DNA from: Allomuricauda sp.
Lineage (GTDB): Bacteria; Bacteroidota; Bacteroidia; Flavobacteriales; Flavobacteriaceae
Assembly (NCBI RefSeq): GCF_028280385.1
Contig: NZ_JANQLX010000018.1
Location: forward strand, 1 to 39,717
Direction: 5' to 3'
Length of the DNA stretch: 39,717 bases
Both the position numbers and the translations under genes were made by a program. Below, piece by piece: positions 1 through 7,119 of this stretch; positions within the stretch are counted from its first letter, which is position 1; each line of letters opens with the position of its first letter. The notes under the pieces were generated by a model, which saw only the letters and a program-made list of their open reading frames with translations, made no database searches and was not told the origin of the DNA.

Positions 1-92
1 TAGTTGGATAGTTGGATAGTTGGATAGTTGGATAGTTGGATAGTTGGATAGTTGGATAGTTGGATAGTTGGATAGTTGGATAGTTGGATAGT
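1..92. repeat. 8-bp tandem repeat array (tagttgga), left window end
   Basis: About 11.5 perfect head-to-tail copies of tagttgga, running off the window start and ending at position 92, followed by an A-rich run. The plus strand contains no C. The same repeat in the same orientation occupies the right end of the window. The array lies on the 3-prime side of the minus-strand methyltransferase gene. True copy number is unknown because the array is cut by the window edge. Confidence 0.97.
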
Positions 93-119
93 GAAAAAAA
101 CAAAATTATCTTATCAAAG

Positions 120-224
120 TCAACCTTTACTTCAAACCTTTAACCTCTAACTCTTTACTTCTAACTTTTTACCTCTAACTTTCAACCTTTAACTTTAAAC
201 TTTTTACCCCAACCTCTTACCCCT
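120..224. repeat. G-free degenerate heptamer tract
   Basis: A 105-nt stretch with no G on the plus strand, made of loosely periodic units of about 7 nt of the pattern pyrimidine-run plus AAC or TAC. It reads like a decayed short-period repeat. It directly follows the C-free array, so base composition flips between strands. No ORF or RNA gene is recognised in 1-226. Confidence 0.8.
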
Positions 225-226
225 GG

Positions 227-946
227 CTACTTTCTTCTAATCTCATTGAGCAGAATGGCTGTTGCCGTGGCCACATTCAAACTCTCCGTGGTTTTTTGAC
301 CAAATTGGGGAATGGAGATTTTTTCCACAATCTTCTGCTCCACTTCCTTAGAAATTCCATTGGCCTCATTTCCCATGATCAATACGCCTTTTTCAGCAAG
401 TTCTGAACCATATATGGAAGTGCCATTCATAAAAGCCCCATAGATGGGAAGAGAGGTGGCATCCAAAAAGTCGGGCAAATTCACATAAGAAACCCTTACC
501 CTGGCCAGGGAACCCATAGTAGCCTGAAGCACTTTTGGATTGTAGCAATCCACCGTATCTGAAGAACATACCAAATGTTCTATGCCAAACCAGTCGCAAA
601 GTCTAATAATGGTGCCTAAATTTCCTGGATCACGTACGGCGTCCAACACCACGATCCAACCAGATTCGTCTATCGAGGTCCCTTCCGGTTTGTGGAACAC
701 GGCCAAAATTCCACTGGGTGTGGTCTGACCGCTCATTTGTTTTAGTTCTTTTGGCGAAACAACCTCCTCATCCCGGAAATTCACGGACAACGATGGTTCC
801 GTAATGTAAATTTTGTAGGGTTCCAAACCAGCGTCTAGCAACTCCGCCACCAACTTTTTTCCTTCCGCTACAAAGAGTCCATGTTCACTTCGGTACTTTT
901 TTTGCTGTAAGCTTGTAACTAGTTTAATTTGGTTTTTGGTAACCAT
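227..946 (-). CDS. TrmH/SpoU-family RNA 2'-O-methyltransferase
   Basis: The 239-residue length suits a SpoU (SPOUT) methyltransferase, which transfers a methyl group from S-adenosylmethionine to a ribose 2'-OH in rRNA or tRNA. A short N-terminal substrate-binding-like region (about 1-85) precedes the knotted catalytic domain. The three SPOUT motifs are visible: DxxRDPGNLGTIIR around residues 102-115, IMGNEANGIS at 190-199, and SIPQ...ESLNVATA at 211-228. The ATG at 944-946 is the only sensible start. It is transcribed divergently from the Omp85 gene, with 24 bp between the two start codons. Which nucleotide it modifies cannot be read from the sequence; RlmB-like 23S rRNA activity is possible. 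Confidence 0.93.
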   Translation of the reverse strand: MVTKNQIKLVTSLQQKKYRSEHGLFVAEGKKLVAELLDAGLEPYKIYITEPSLSVNFRDEEVVSPKELKQMSGQTTPSGILAVFHKPEGTSIDESGWIVVLDAVRDPGNLGTIIRLCDWFGIEHLVCSSDTVDCYNPKVLQATMGSLARVRVSYVNLPDFLDATSLPIYGAFMNGTSIYGSELAEKGVLIMGNEANGISKEVEQKIVEKISIPQFGQKTTESLNVATATAILLNEIRRK

Positions 947-964
947 CTAAATCGTGTATTTTTG
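935..964 (+). promoter_or_regulatory. Bacteroidota-type promoter of the Omp85 gene
   Basis: TTTG (935-938), an 18-bp spacer, then TATTTTTG (957-964) match the Bacteroidota pattern TTTG-N(about 19)-TAnnTTTG. Only 6 nt separate the -7 element from the ATG at 971, so the transcript would be leaderless or nearly so. The -33 element lies within the first codons of the divergent methyltransferase gene. Confidence 0.6.
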
Positions 965-970
965 GCGAAT

Positions 971-3553
971 ATGAGTGGTTCTTGTGGTCTATTGCAATAC
1001 TGGGCAAAAATAGGATTATTGTTGCTTATGCTGATCATTACAGGCTGCAATACGCTGAAAAAAGTTGATGATCACGAACTACTCCTTACCAAAAATTCCA
1101 TTTTTGCGGATGAGGAAAAAATAACCGATGAGGACGTTCGCAGCCTTGTGGCCCAAAAACCCAATAGCTCTGTCTTGGGATATCCCCTTCGGTTAAACCT
1201 GTATAACCTGGCCAAGGAAAACCCAGATTCTTCCTTTACCGATTGGCTAAACAGAAAGGAAAAAAGGGAACAACGACTCAACAATTTTCTCTCCAAAAAA
1301 CAAGTGAACAGACTTCGGGAATCCTTTGTGGTAAAAGGAGCCAGTGATTTCTTCAAACGTATAGGCGAACCACCCTCGGTCATTGATACCTCCCTGACCC
1401 AAAAAACAGTGGACCGTCTACAGGCTTATTATAACAGCAAAGGGTATTTCAACAATATCGGCAGCTATAACATAGTTCAGGGAAAACGAAAGAAAAGGGC
1501 AGAGATTGAATACAACATCAATCTGGACAAACCCTATATTATAGATACCATCACAACCAACATTACTTCCCCGGAACTGGATTCCATATATAATAAGTCC
1601 ACCGAAATGTCCTTTGTGAAACAGGGGGAACAGTTTGACCTGCTCAATTTCAACAATGAGCGCGAACGTTTGACCATTCTTTTTAGAAATTCTGGGGTAT
1701 ATAACTTTCAGGAAAGCTCCATTAACTATGATATTTTAAGGGATACCACCAAATTGGCAGACGACCAAATGATGGATGTACAGCTGAACATCCAAAAGCC
1801 GAGAACCATTAATGACAGTACGAGCAATAGCCCTTATCGTATCCATCGCTTTAAAAAGATCAATATTTATGCGGATTATCAGATTACTGGAAGTTCGGAT
1901 TCGCTGCAATCCGTGGAATATGACAATTACACCATTTATTTCAACAACAAACTAAAATACCGCCCCAAAGCCCTTACAGATGCCATATTTTTTGAAAAAG
2001 ATAGTATCTATAGGGATTTGGACCGTATCCGGACCTACCGCCAGATTACCAACCTCAATACATTCAAGTATCCCAATGTGGAATTTATCCCGGATACCAC
2101 CCAGGCACAGCTTATTTCCAATATTTACCTGGCGGCAAGACCTAAATTCTCACTAAATCTGGATTTTGACGTTACCCATTCCAACATCCAGCAGGTGGGA
2201 ACCGTGTTTGGAGCTACGGTAATTACACGTAATTTTTTTGGCGGAGCTGAAACTTTCAATGTCTCGGCAAGAGGTTCTGTGGGACTGTTGAAAAATCCGT
2301 CGCTTTCAGATGAGACCTTTACCTCTGAACTGGGTGGGGATATCAACATTATCTTTCCTAGGATTTGGTTTCCCTTGGACACCGAAGGGATCATTCCTTA
2401 TTATATGTTGCCCCAAAGTAGATTTCTTGTGGGTACCAATTTTCAGCGAAACCTGGGACTGGACAGGCAGTCCTTCAATACCGTACTTTCCTATAACTGG
2501 AGTCCAACGGCCACCTTAAAAAACAATATAGAACTCTTAAATGTTGAGTTTGTCCGTAATGTGAACAAGGACAATTTTTTCAATGTGTATCAGAATACAT
2601 TCAACAGTTTGGATGCGATTGCCGACCCGTTCGACACCGATCCACAATATGCGCAGTTTTTCGAAACGGTGGATGCCGATGATCCTTCGCGCTTAAGTAT
2701 TCCGGACGGTGCCAATGGTTTCATCCAAGCAGTGCTGAACAATGAAATTCCAGTGGACACAGAGGATGCACGGGAGGTAAACAGTATAGAGGAACGCCGC
2801 CAGCGACTAACGGAAAACAACCTGATTTTTGCAAGTAACTACACCCTGACCAAAAATAGCCGGGTAGATATCAATGATAATGATTTTTACCAGCTTCAGA
2901 TAAAATTGGAAAGTGCGGGTAACCTACTTTCCCTTTTGGATGGGATAGTTCCCTACAATAAAAATGACGATGACCAATTACTGGTTTTTAGTGTGCCCTT
3001 TTCGCAATACATCAAAACTGAGGTCGATTATATCAGGCACTGGGAAATTTCCCCATCCGAGGTATTGGCGTTCCGAAGTTTTCTGGGTCTTGCCGTTCCT
3101 TATGGGAATTCTGAAAGCGTGCCCTTTGTGAGAAGTTACTTTGCAGGGGGCTCCAACGACAACCGTGCATGGAATGCCTACGAACTGGGACCTGGAAGTA
3201 CGGACAACATCAACGACTTCAACGAGGCCAATCTTAAGATTGCCATGAACCTCGAGTACCGTTTCCCAATTGCCGGGGATGTAAAGGGGGCCTTGTTCGC
3301 GGATGCCGGTAACATCTGGAATGTATTTGACAACGAGGATAATCCTGATGCCGTATTCAATAATTTCAACAGTTTGGCAGACATTGCCCTAGGTACCGGA
3401 ATGGGCCTCAGGTATGATTTTACCTATTTTGTCTTCAGGTTGGATGTTGGTTTTAAAACCTACAATCCGGCAGAAGAATGGTCCAAACGTTGGTTCAGGG
3501 ATTTTAACCTTAGAAATGCCGTCTTCAATATAGGAATCAATTATCCCTTCTAG
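971..3553 (+). CDS. Omp85-family outer-membrane assembly lipoprotein (BamA/TamA, TamL-like)
   Basis: An 860-residue protein starting with a lipoprotein signal: hydrophobic residues 14-24, then lipobox ITGC with the acylated Cys at about residue 26. This is the arrangement described for TamL, the lipid-anchored TamA variant of Bacteroidota. POTRA-like repeats fill the N-terminal half, and a C-terminal Omp85 barrel ends in hydrophobic strands with a terminal Phe. A loop-6-like element SNDNRAW, followed by ELGPGS, sits where other Omp85 proteins have VRG(F/Y). The likely role is insertion or folding of outer-membrane proteins. I chose the ATG at 971 because it places the signal peptide at the N terminus; an in-frame TTG at 929 would add 14 residues and bury it. 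No tamB partner is visible nearby, so a strict TamL assignment is uncertain. Confidence 0.88.
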   Translation: MSGSCGLLQYWAKIGLLLLMLIITGCNTLKKVDDHELLLTKNSIFADEEKITDEDVRSLVAQKPNSSVLGYPLRLNLYNLAKENPDSSFTDWLNRKEKREQRLNNFLSKKQVNRLRESFVVKGASDFFKRIGEPPSVIDTSLTQKTVDRLQAYYNSKGYFNNIGSYNIVQGKRKKRAEIEYNINLDKPYIIDTITTNITSPELDSIYNKSTEMSFVKQGEQFDLLNFNNERERLTILFRNSGVYNFQESSINYDILRDTTKLADDQMMDVQLNIQKPRTINDSTSNSPYRIHRFKKINIYADYQITGSSDSLQSVEYDNYTIYFNNKLKYRPKALTDAIFFEKDSIYRDLDRIRTYRQITNLNTFKYPNVEFIPDTTQAQLISNIYLAARPKFSLNLDFDVTHSNIQQVGTVFGATVITRNFFGGAETFNVSARGSVGLLKNPSLSDETFTSELGGDINIIFPRIWFPLDTEGIIPYYMLPQSRFLVGTNFQRNLGLDRQSFNTVLSYNWSPTATLKNNIELLNVEFVRNVNKDNFFNVYQNTFNSLDAIADPFDTDPQYAQFFETVDADDPSRLSIPDGANGFIQAVLNNEIPVDTEDAREVNSIEERRQRLTENNLIFASNYTLTKNSRVDINDNDFYQLQIKLESAGNLLSLLDGIVPYNKNDDDQLLVFSVPFSQYIKTEVDYIRHWEISPSEVLAFRSFLGLAVPYGNSESVPFVRSYFAGGSNDNRAWNAYELGPGSTDNINDFNEANLKIAMNLEYRFPIAGDVKGALFADAGNIWNVFDNEDNPDAVFNNFNSLADIALGTGMGLRYDFTYFVFRLDVGFKTYNPAEEWSKRWFRDFNLRNAVFNIGINYPF

Positions 3554-3567
3554 ACTAATTATTTTAT

Positions 3568-3575
3568 TACTTTTG
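3568..3575 (+). promoter_or_regulatory. -7 promoter element of fbaA
   Basis: TACTTTTG matches TAnnTTTG, 31 nt upstream of the fbaA ATG and just after the Omp85 stop codon. No clear -33 TTTG is seen at the usual spacing. Confidence 0.5.
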
Positions 3576-3606
3576 TTCCCTGATTTAACCCAAACTAACT
3601 AAAATT

Positions 3607-4674
3607 ATGTCCCACAATATCAAGCCAGGTGTAGCCACTGGCGATGAAGTCCAAGCAATTTTTAACCACGCAAAGGAACACGGATATGCCCTACCGGCAG
3701 TAAACGTGATAGGTTCCAATACCATCAACTCCGTTTTGGAAACGGCAGCGGAACTGAATTCACCTGTAATCGTGCAATTTTCCAATGGAGGTGCACAGTT
3801 CAATGCGGGAAAAGGACTTTCCAATGAAAACCAAAGAGCAGCCGTACTAGGAGCTGTTGCCGGAGCAAAACATGTGCACCAATTGGCGGAAGCCTATGGT
3901 GCTACCGTGATTCTGCACACAGACCACTGTGCCAAAAAGCTTTTGCCTTGGATAGATGGAATGCTGGATGCCAGTGAAGAACATTTTGCCGCTACAGGAA
4001 AACCCCTCTTTAGCTCCCACATGATTGATTTGTCCGAAGAACCTATTGAGGAGAATATCGAAATATGCAAAAAATACCTGGAGCGCATGAGCAAAATGGG
4101 CATGACCCTAGAAATTGAGCTTGGCGTTACCGGCGGGGAAGAAGACGGTGTGGACAATACGGATGTGGATAGTTCCAAATTATACACCCAACCTGAGGAG
4201 GTGGCCTATGCCTATGAGGAATTGTCCAAAGTAAGTCCAAAATTCACCGTGGCCGCAGCTTTTGGAAATGTACACGGGGTATACAAGCCCGGCAATGTTA
4301 CTTTGACACCTAAAATCCTAAAGAATTCCCAGGAATTTGTTTCTGAAAAATACGGAGTGGGACACAACCATATCGATTTTGTTTTCCATGGTGGTTCCGG
4401 TTCTTCCGTGGAGGAAATCAGGGAATCCATTGGTTACGGTGTAATAAAAATGAACATTGACACTGACCTGCAATATGCATTCTTGTCAGGGGTCCGCGAT
4501 TATGTTCAGGATAAATCTGGTTACCTTCAATCCCAAATTGGGAATCCAGACGGGGAAGACCAACCCAACAAGAAGTTCTACGACCCACGGGTTTGGCTTC
4601 GCAATGGTGAAAAGGCATTTGTGGAGCGATTGAAGAAAGCTTTTGAGGACCTGAACAATATCAACACATTGTAA
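3607..4674 (+). CDS. fbaA: Class II fructose-bisphosphate aldolase
   Basis: A 355-residue cytoplasmic zinc enzyme of glycolysis and gluconeogenesis that cleaves fructose 1,6-bisphosphate to dihydroxyacetone phosphate and glyceraldehyde 3-phosphate. The length matches the E. coli FbaA type (class IIA). Metal and catalytic residues are in place: HTDHC with Asp106 and His107, the acidic segment GEEDGVDN, His223 in HGVYKPGN, and His261 in FHGGSGS, followed by NIDTDLQYAF in the phosphate-binding region. The ATG at 3607 is 53 nt after the preceding stop codon. accD follows after 40 nt. The pairing with accD probably reflects general carbon metabolism rather than a dedicated pathway. Confidence 0.98.
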   Translation: MSHNIKPGVATGDEVQAIFNHAKEHGYALPAVNVIGSNTINSVLETAAELNSPVIVQFSNGGAQFNAGKGLSNENQRAAVLGAVAGAKHVHQLAEAYGATVILHTDHCAKKLLPWIDGMLDASEEHFAATGKPLFSSHMIDLSEEPIEENIEICKKYLERMSKMGMTLEIELGVTGGEEDGVDNTDVDSSKLYTQPEEVAYAYEELSKVSPKFTVAAAFGNVHGVYKPGNVTLTPKILKNSQEFVSEKYGVGHNHIDFVFHGGSGSSVEEIRESIGYGVIKMNIDTDLQYAFLSGVRDYVQDKSGYLQSQIGNPDGEDQPNKKFYDPRVWLRNGEKAFVERLKKAFEDLNNINTL

Positions 4675-4701
4675 AAGGGTTTTAAGAATATCCGTTTAAC
4701 T

Positions 4702-4709
4702 TAATTTTG
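4702..4709 (+). promoter_or_regulatory. -7 promoter element of accD, very close to the start codon
   Basis: TAATTTTG matches TAnnTTTG and ends only 5 nt before the accD ATG at 4715. If used, it would produce a leaderless or almost leaderless accD transcript. No matching TTTG is seen at the expected upstream distance. Confidence 0.45.
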
Positions 4710-4714
4710 ATTGC

Positions 4715-5575
4715 ATGTCGTCTTGGTTTAAGAGAAAGGAAAAAGGAATTCAAACCGCAACGGAGGAAAAAAAGGACACCCCGAGGGGACTTTGGTATAA
4801 ATCCCCCACCGGTAAAATTGTAGAATCAGAAGATCTTGCCAAAAACTTCTATGTTAGCCCAGAGGACGATTACCATGTTCGTATTGGCAGCAAGGAGTAC
4901 TTTGAAATCCTTTTTGATGACAATAAGTTCAAGGAGTTGGATGAGAAATTATCCGCCAAAGACCCCTTGAAGTTTGTAGACACCAAAAAATACTCGGAAC
5001 GCTTAAAGGCCGCCCAACAAAAAACCGGATTAAAAGATGCCGTACGGACGGCCATTGGGAAATCCATGGGAAAAGAGCTGGTCATCGCCTGTATGGACTT
5101 TAGCTTTATCGGTGGGTCTATGGGTAGTGTTGTGGGTGAAAAAATTTCCAGGGCCATTGATGTGGCCAAAAAGAAAAAGGTTCCCTTTCTTATGATTTCC
5201 AAATCTGGGGGGGCACGAATGATGGAAGCTGCGCTTTCCCTGATGCAACTTGCCAAAACATCGGCCAAATTGGCCCAACTTGCCGAAGCAAAGATTCCAT
5301 ACATCTCCTTGTGTACCGACCCAACAACCGGAGGTACCACTGCATCCTACGCCATGCTTGGCGATATCAATATCGCAGAGCCGGGTGCCTTGATAGGTTT
5401 TGCAGGACCAAGGGTGGTGAAGGACACTGTTGGAAAGGACCTACCTGAAGGTTTCCAAACTTCCGAGTTTTTGAAAGAACATGGTTTTTTGGATTTCATC
5501 TCGCACCGAAAAGAACTGAAAAAGAAAATTAACCTCTACATCGACCTGATTACCAATCAGCCGATTCGATCATAA
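4715..5575 (+). CDS. accD: Acetyl-CoA carboxylase carboxyltransferase beta subunit, zinc-ribbon cysteines absent
   Basis: A 286-residue beta subunit of the carboxyltransferase half of acetyl-CoA carboxylase, which transfers CO2 from carboxybiotin to acetyl-CoA and makes malonyl-CoA for fatty acid synthesis. The crotonase-like core is clear: SKSGGARMMEA, the TDPTTGGTTASYAMLGD segment and IGFAGPRVV. The N-terminal region aligns with the E. coli zinc ribbon (GLWYKSPTGK, then YVSPEDDYHVR), but none of the four cysteines is present and the first Cys of the protein is at residue 126. The partner accA is not in the window. A strong terminator follows immediately. Confidence 0.96.
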   Translation: MSSWFKRKEKGIQTATEEKKDTPRGLWYKSPTGKIVESEDLAKNFYVSPEDDYHVRIGSKEYFEILFDDNKFKELDEKLSAKDPLKFVDTKKYSERLKAAQQKTGLKDAVRTAIGKSMGKELVIACMDFSFIGGSMGSVVGEKISRAIDVAKKKKVPFLMISKSGGARMMEAALSLMQLAKTSAKLAQLAEAKIPYISLCTDPTTGGTTASYAMLGDINIAEPGALIGFAGPRVVKDTVGKDLPEGFQTSEFLKEHGFLDFISHRKELKKKINLYIDLITNQPIRS

Positions 5576-5604
5576 AAAAAGCCCCGAAAATCGGGGCTTT
5601 TTTT
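5574..5604. terminator. Bidirectional Rho-independent terminator
   Basis: A perfect 7-bp stem GCCCCGA/TCGGGGC with an AAA loop (5581-5597) is flanked by seven A on the left and seven T on the right. It can therefore terminate both accD from the left and the lipoprotein gene converging from the right. Confidence 0.95.
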
Positions 5605-5614
5605 ATTCCGGTGT

Positions 5615-6499
5615 TTATTTTTTCCGGAATCGTCTTAGAAAAATCTCTTCTTCCGTGCCATCTGGTTGGGTTAGAATTCCTGTGGAATCGCATGTACCAT
5701 CGCCAAAATCCAAACTGGCCGTATTGTCGTTTCTCGTAATTTCCAAGACACCACTAACAATAAACCTACAGGCCATTTCCCTTCGCAAAGGGGTAATGAT
5801 CTCTTTGATAAATTCATTGCCTTCGCGCCCAACATAGGTTCGTTTACCGGTGATTAAGAAAACATTGTCTCCCCAATGACCGGAACCATAACCCTCAATC
5901 CACTCACGGGTGCGGGTGCCTTCAAAAGAAGCGGTATCGCCTTCGGGCCACTCGGCTGTAAAAGAGGCGTTGGCCGTACCTTGTGGATTTCCGTTTTCAT
6001 TGGAACGGACGCGTAAAATATCCGCTGAACCAGCTACCGCAACCCCATTGAAAGTAAAATCCTCCAATGTTAGGGAAATGCTTTTGGTAGCTGCCTCCAT
6101 GTCTTTGGCATAACTCATATGTATGATTCCAGAAAGCACATTGCCATTGGGCAACTCGCAGCCTTCACCAAAATCAATGGTCTTTTCCCGGGTGGTATCG
6201 GTCACTTCGGTAGAAATGGTAACGCAATCCGGCAAGTGGTTCGACTTGTAATCCGATTTGGAGGTCAATAAAATTTCATCTGTGGCATATACATCTTCCG
6301 CAATGGTGGTCACCTCCTCGGAAATCATTTCCGATTCGTCACTGTATTGCAATTCCGCAGCGGTCATCACTTCGGTTGCGGATTCGGTTAATCCATCCGT
6401 GGCATTTTCTTCATCAGAACAGGACGCCACTAGTAATAGGGCTCCTAAAAACAGTGGGGCAATCTTTGTAAAGTTCATTTCTTTGAGACTCTTTTTCAT
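5615..6499 (-). CDS. Hypothetical secreted lipoprotein
   Basis: A 294-residue protein of unrecognised family. It has a lipoprotein signal peptide: basic start, hydrophobic segment from about residue 13, and lipobox VASC with Cys27. An acidic, Thr/Ser/Glu-rich linker (about 28-75) follows. The rest looks like beta-rich extracytoplasmic sequence with conserved-looking Cys residues (DCVTIS, GEGCELPNG, MACRFI, GTCDS) and a Gly/Trp-rich stretch. It is probably surface- or outer-membrane-anchored. An in-frame ATG at 6478 is an alternative start but would shorten the basic n-region. It is monocistronic, divergent from rpsO, and shares its terminator with accD. No function is proposed. Confidence 0.8.
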   Translation of the reverse strand: MKKSLKEMNFTKIAPLFLGALLLVASCSDEENATDGLTESATEVMTAAELQYSDESEMISEEVTTIAEDVYATDEILLTSKSDYKSNHLPDCVTISTEVTDTTREKTIDFGEGCELPNGNVLSGIIHMSYAKDMEAATKSISLTLEDFTFNGVAVAGSADILRVRSNENGNPQGTANASFTAEWPEGDTASFEGTRTREWIEGYGSGHWGDNVFLITGKRTYVGREGNEFIKEIITPLRREMACRFIVSGVLEITRNDNTASLDFGDGTCDSTGILTQPDGTEEEIFLRRFRKK

Positions 6500-6589
6500 A
6501 ATGATTGTATTAAATGGTTTGTCTCTTTGACCATGAAAAAGGCAAAAGGTTTAATCTTATGTTAAAATTTACCCTTTCAAAAAAAGGTT

Positions 6590-6597
6590 TATCTTTG
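6590..6597 (+). promoter_or_regulatory. -7 promoter element of rpsO
   Basis: TATCTTTG is an exact TAnnTTTG match, 54 nt upstream of the rpsO ATG. This leaves a leader of roughly 45 to 50 nt. The region upstream is A/T-rich with no obvious TTTG at -33. Confidence 0.65.
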
Positions 6598-6651
6598 CAC
6601 GCTGATTGAAAGACAATCGCATACATAAAAATCATTTAACTAAATATTGGA

Positions 6652-6921
6652 ATGTATTTAACTAAAGAAGTAAAGGCCGACATTTTCAAAAAACACGGCG
6701 GCTCTGAGAGCAACACTGGTTCTACGGAAGGGCAAATTGCATTGTTCACACACCGTATCAACCACTTGACACAACACCTTAAAAAGAACCACAAAGATTA
6801 TAACACGGAGCGTTCTTTGGTAAAATTGGTAGGTAAAAGACGTAGTCTTTTGGATTACCTAAAGAAAAAGGATATTGAAAAATATCGTTCCTTGATCAAG
6901 GAATTAGGTATTAGAAAATAA
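6652..6921 (+). CDS. rpsO: 30S ribosomal protein S15
   Basis: An 89-residue protein of exactly the usual S15 length. It binds 16S rRNA in the platform of the small subunit and contacts 23S rRNA. Diagnostic segments include GSTEGQIALFTHRINHLTQHLKKN and the HKDYNTERSLVKLVGKRRSLLDYL helix-loop-helix, with the conserved His/Asp and Arg residues that recognise the rRNA three-way junction. The order rpsO then pnp is the widely conserved arrangement also found in E. coli. A terminator follows within 8 nt, so pnp is either read through or has its own promoter. Confidence 0.98.
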   Translation: MYLTKEVKADIFKKHGGSESNTGSTEGQIALFTHRINHLTQHLKKNHKDYNTERSLVKLVGKRRSLLDYLKKKDIEKYRSLIKELGIRK

Positions 6922-6928
6922 TATATTG

Positions 6929-6957
6929 GGGGAGGCCGCGGCTTCCCCTTTTATTTT
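6929..6957 (+). terminator. Rho-independent terminator after rpsO
   Basis: A GC-rich stem GGGGAGGCC pairs with GGCTTCCCC (one G-U pair) across 6929-6948 and is followed by TTTTATTTT. It may attenuate transcription into pnp. Confidence 0.85.
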
Positions 6958-7119
6958 ACAATTGCAAAGTCCCATGTAGCAATGGGCACAAAAAGCTACC
7001 TATAGTTTTTCATTGGTCAGTGCCCTTGGCACACAACACAACACAACCCGACCGTCCGGATGGCGGCAGACCAAATGTTTAACAACCCTCATTTCAACAT
7101 GAAGGGTAAGACTAATTTT
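6958..7119 (+). promoter_or_regulatory. pnp leader region with two small hairpins
   Basis: Between the rpsO terminator and the chosen pnp start are two short inverted repeats: CCCAT/ATGGG (6971-6986) and GTGCC/GGCAC with a 3-nt loop (7020-7032). A CA-rich, probably unstructured stretch follows. The pnp leader of E. coli is a structured autoregulatory site. Whether these hairpins play that part here is inference only. Confidence 0.35.

Noticed and set aside
929..970. Upstream TTG start (929) for the Omp85 gene
   Set aside because: It would put 14 residues before the signal peptide and overlap the divergent methyltransferase gene; the ATG at 971 gives a proper lipoprotein signal.
4870..5340. 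156-codon frame antisense to accD
   Set aside because: A shadow of the well-supported accD gene; no independent evidence.
7060..7119. Longer PNPase starting at ATG 7060
   Set aside because: The 20 extra residues do not look like PNPase, while MIPKTFKEVIDLG at 7120 matches the usual N terminus.
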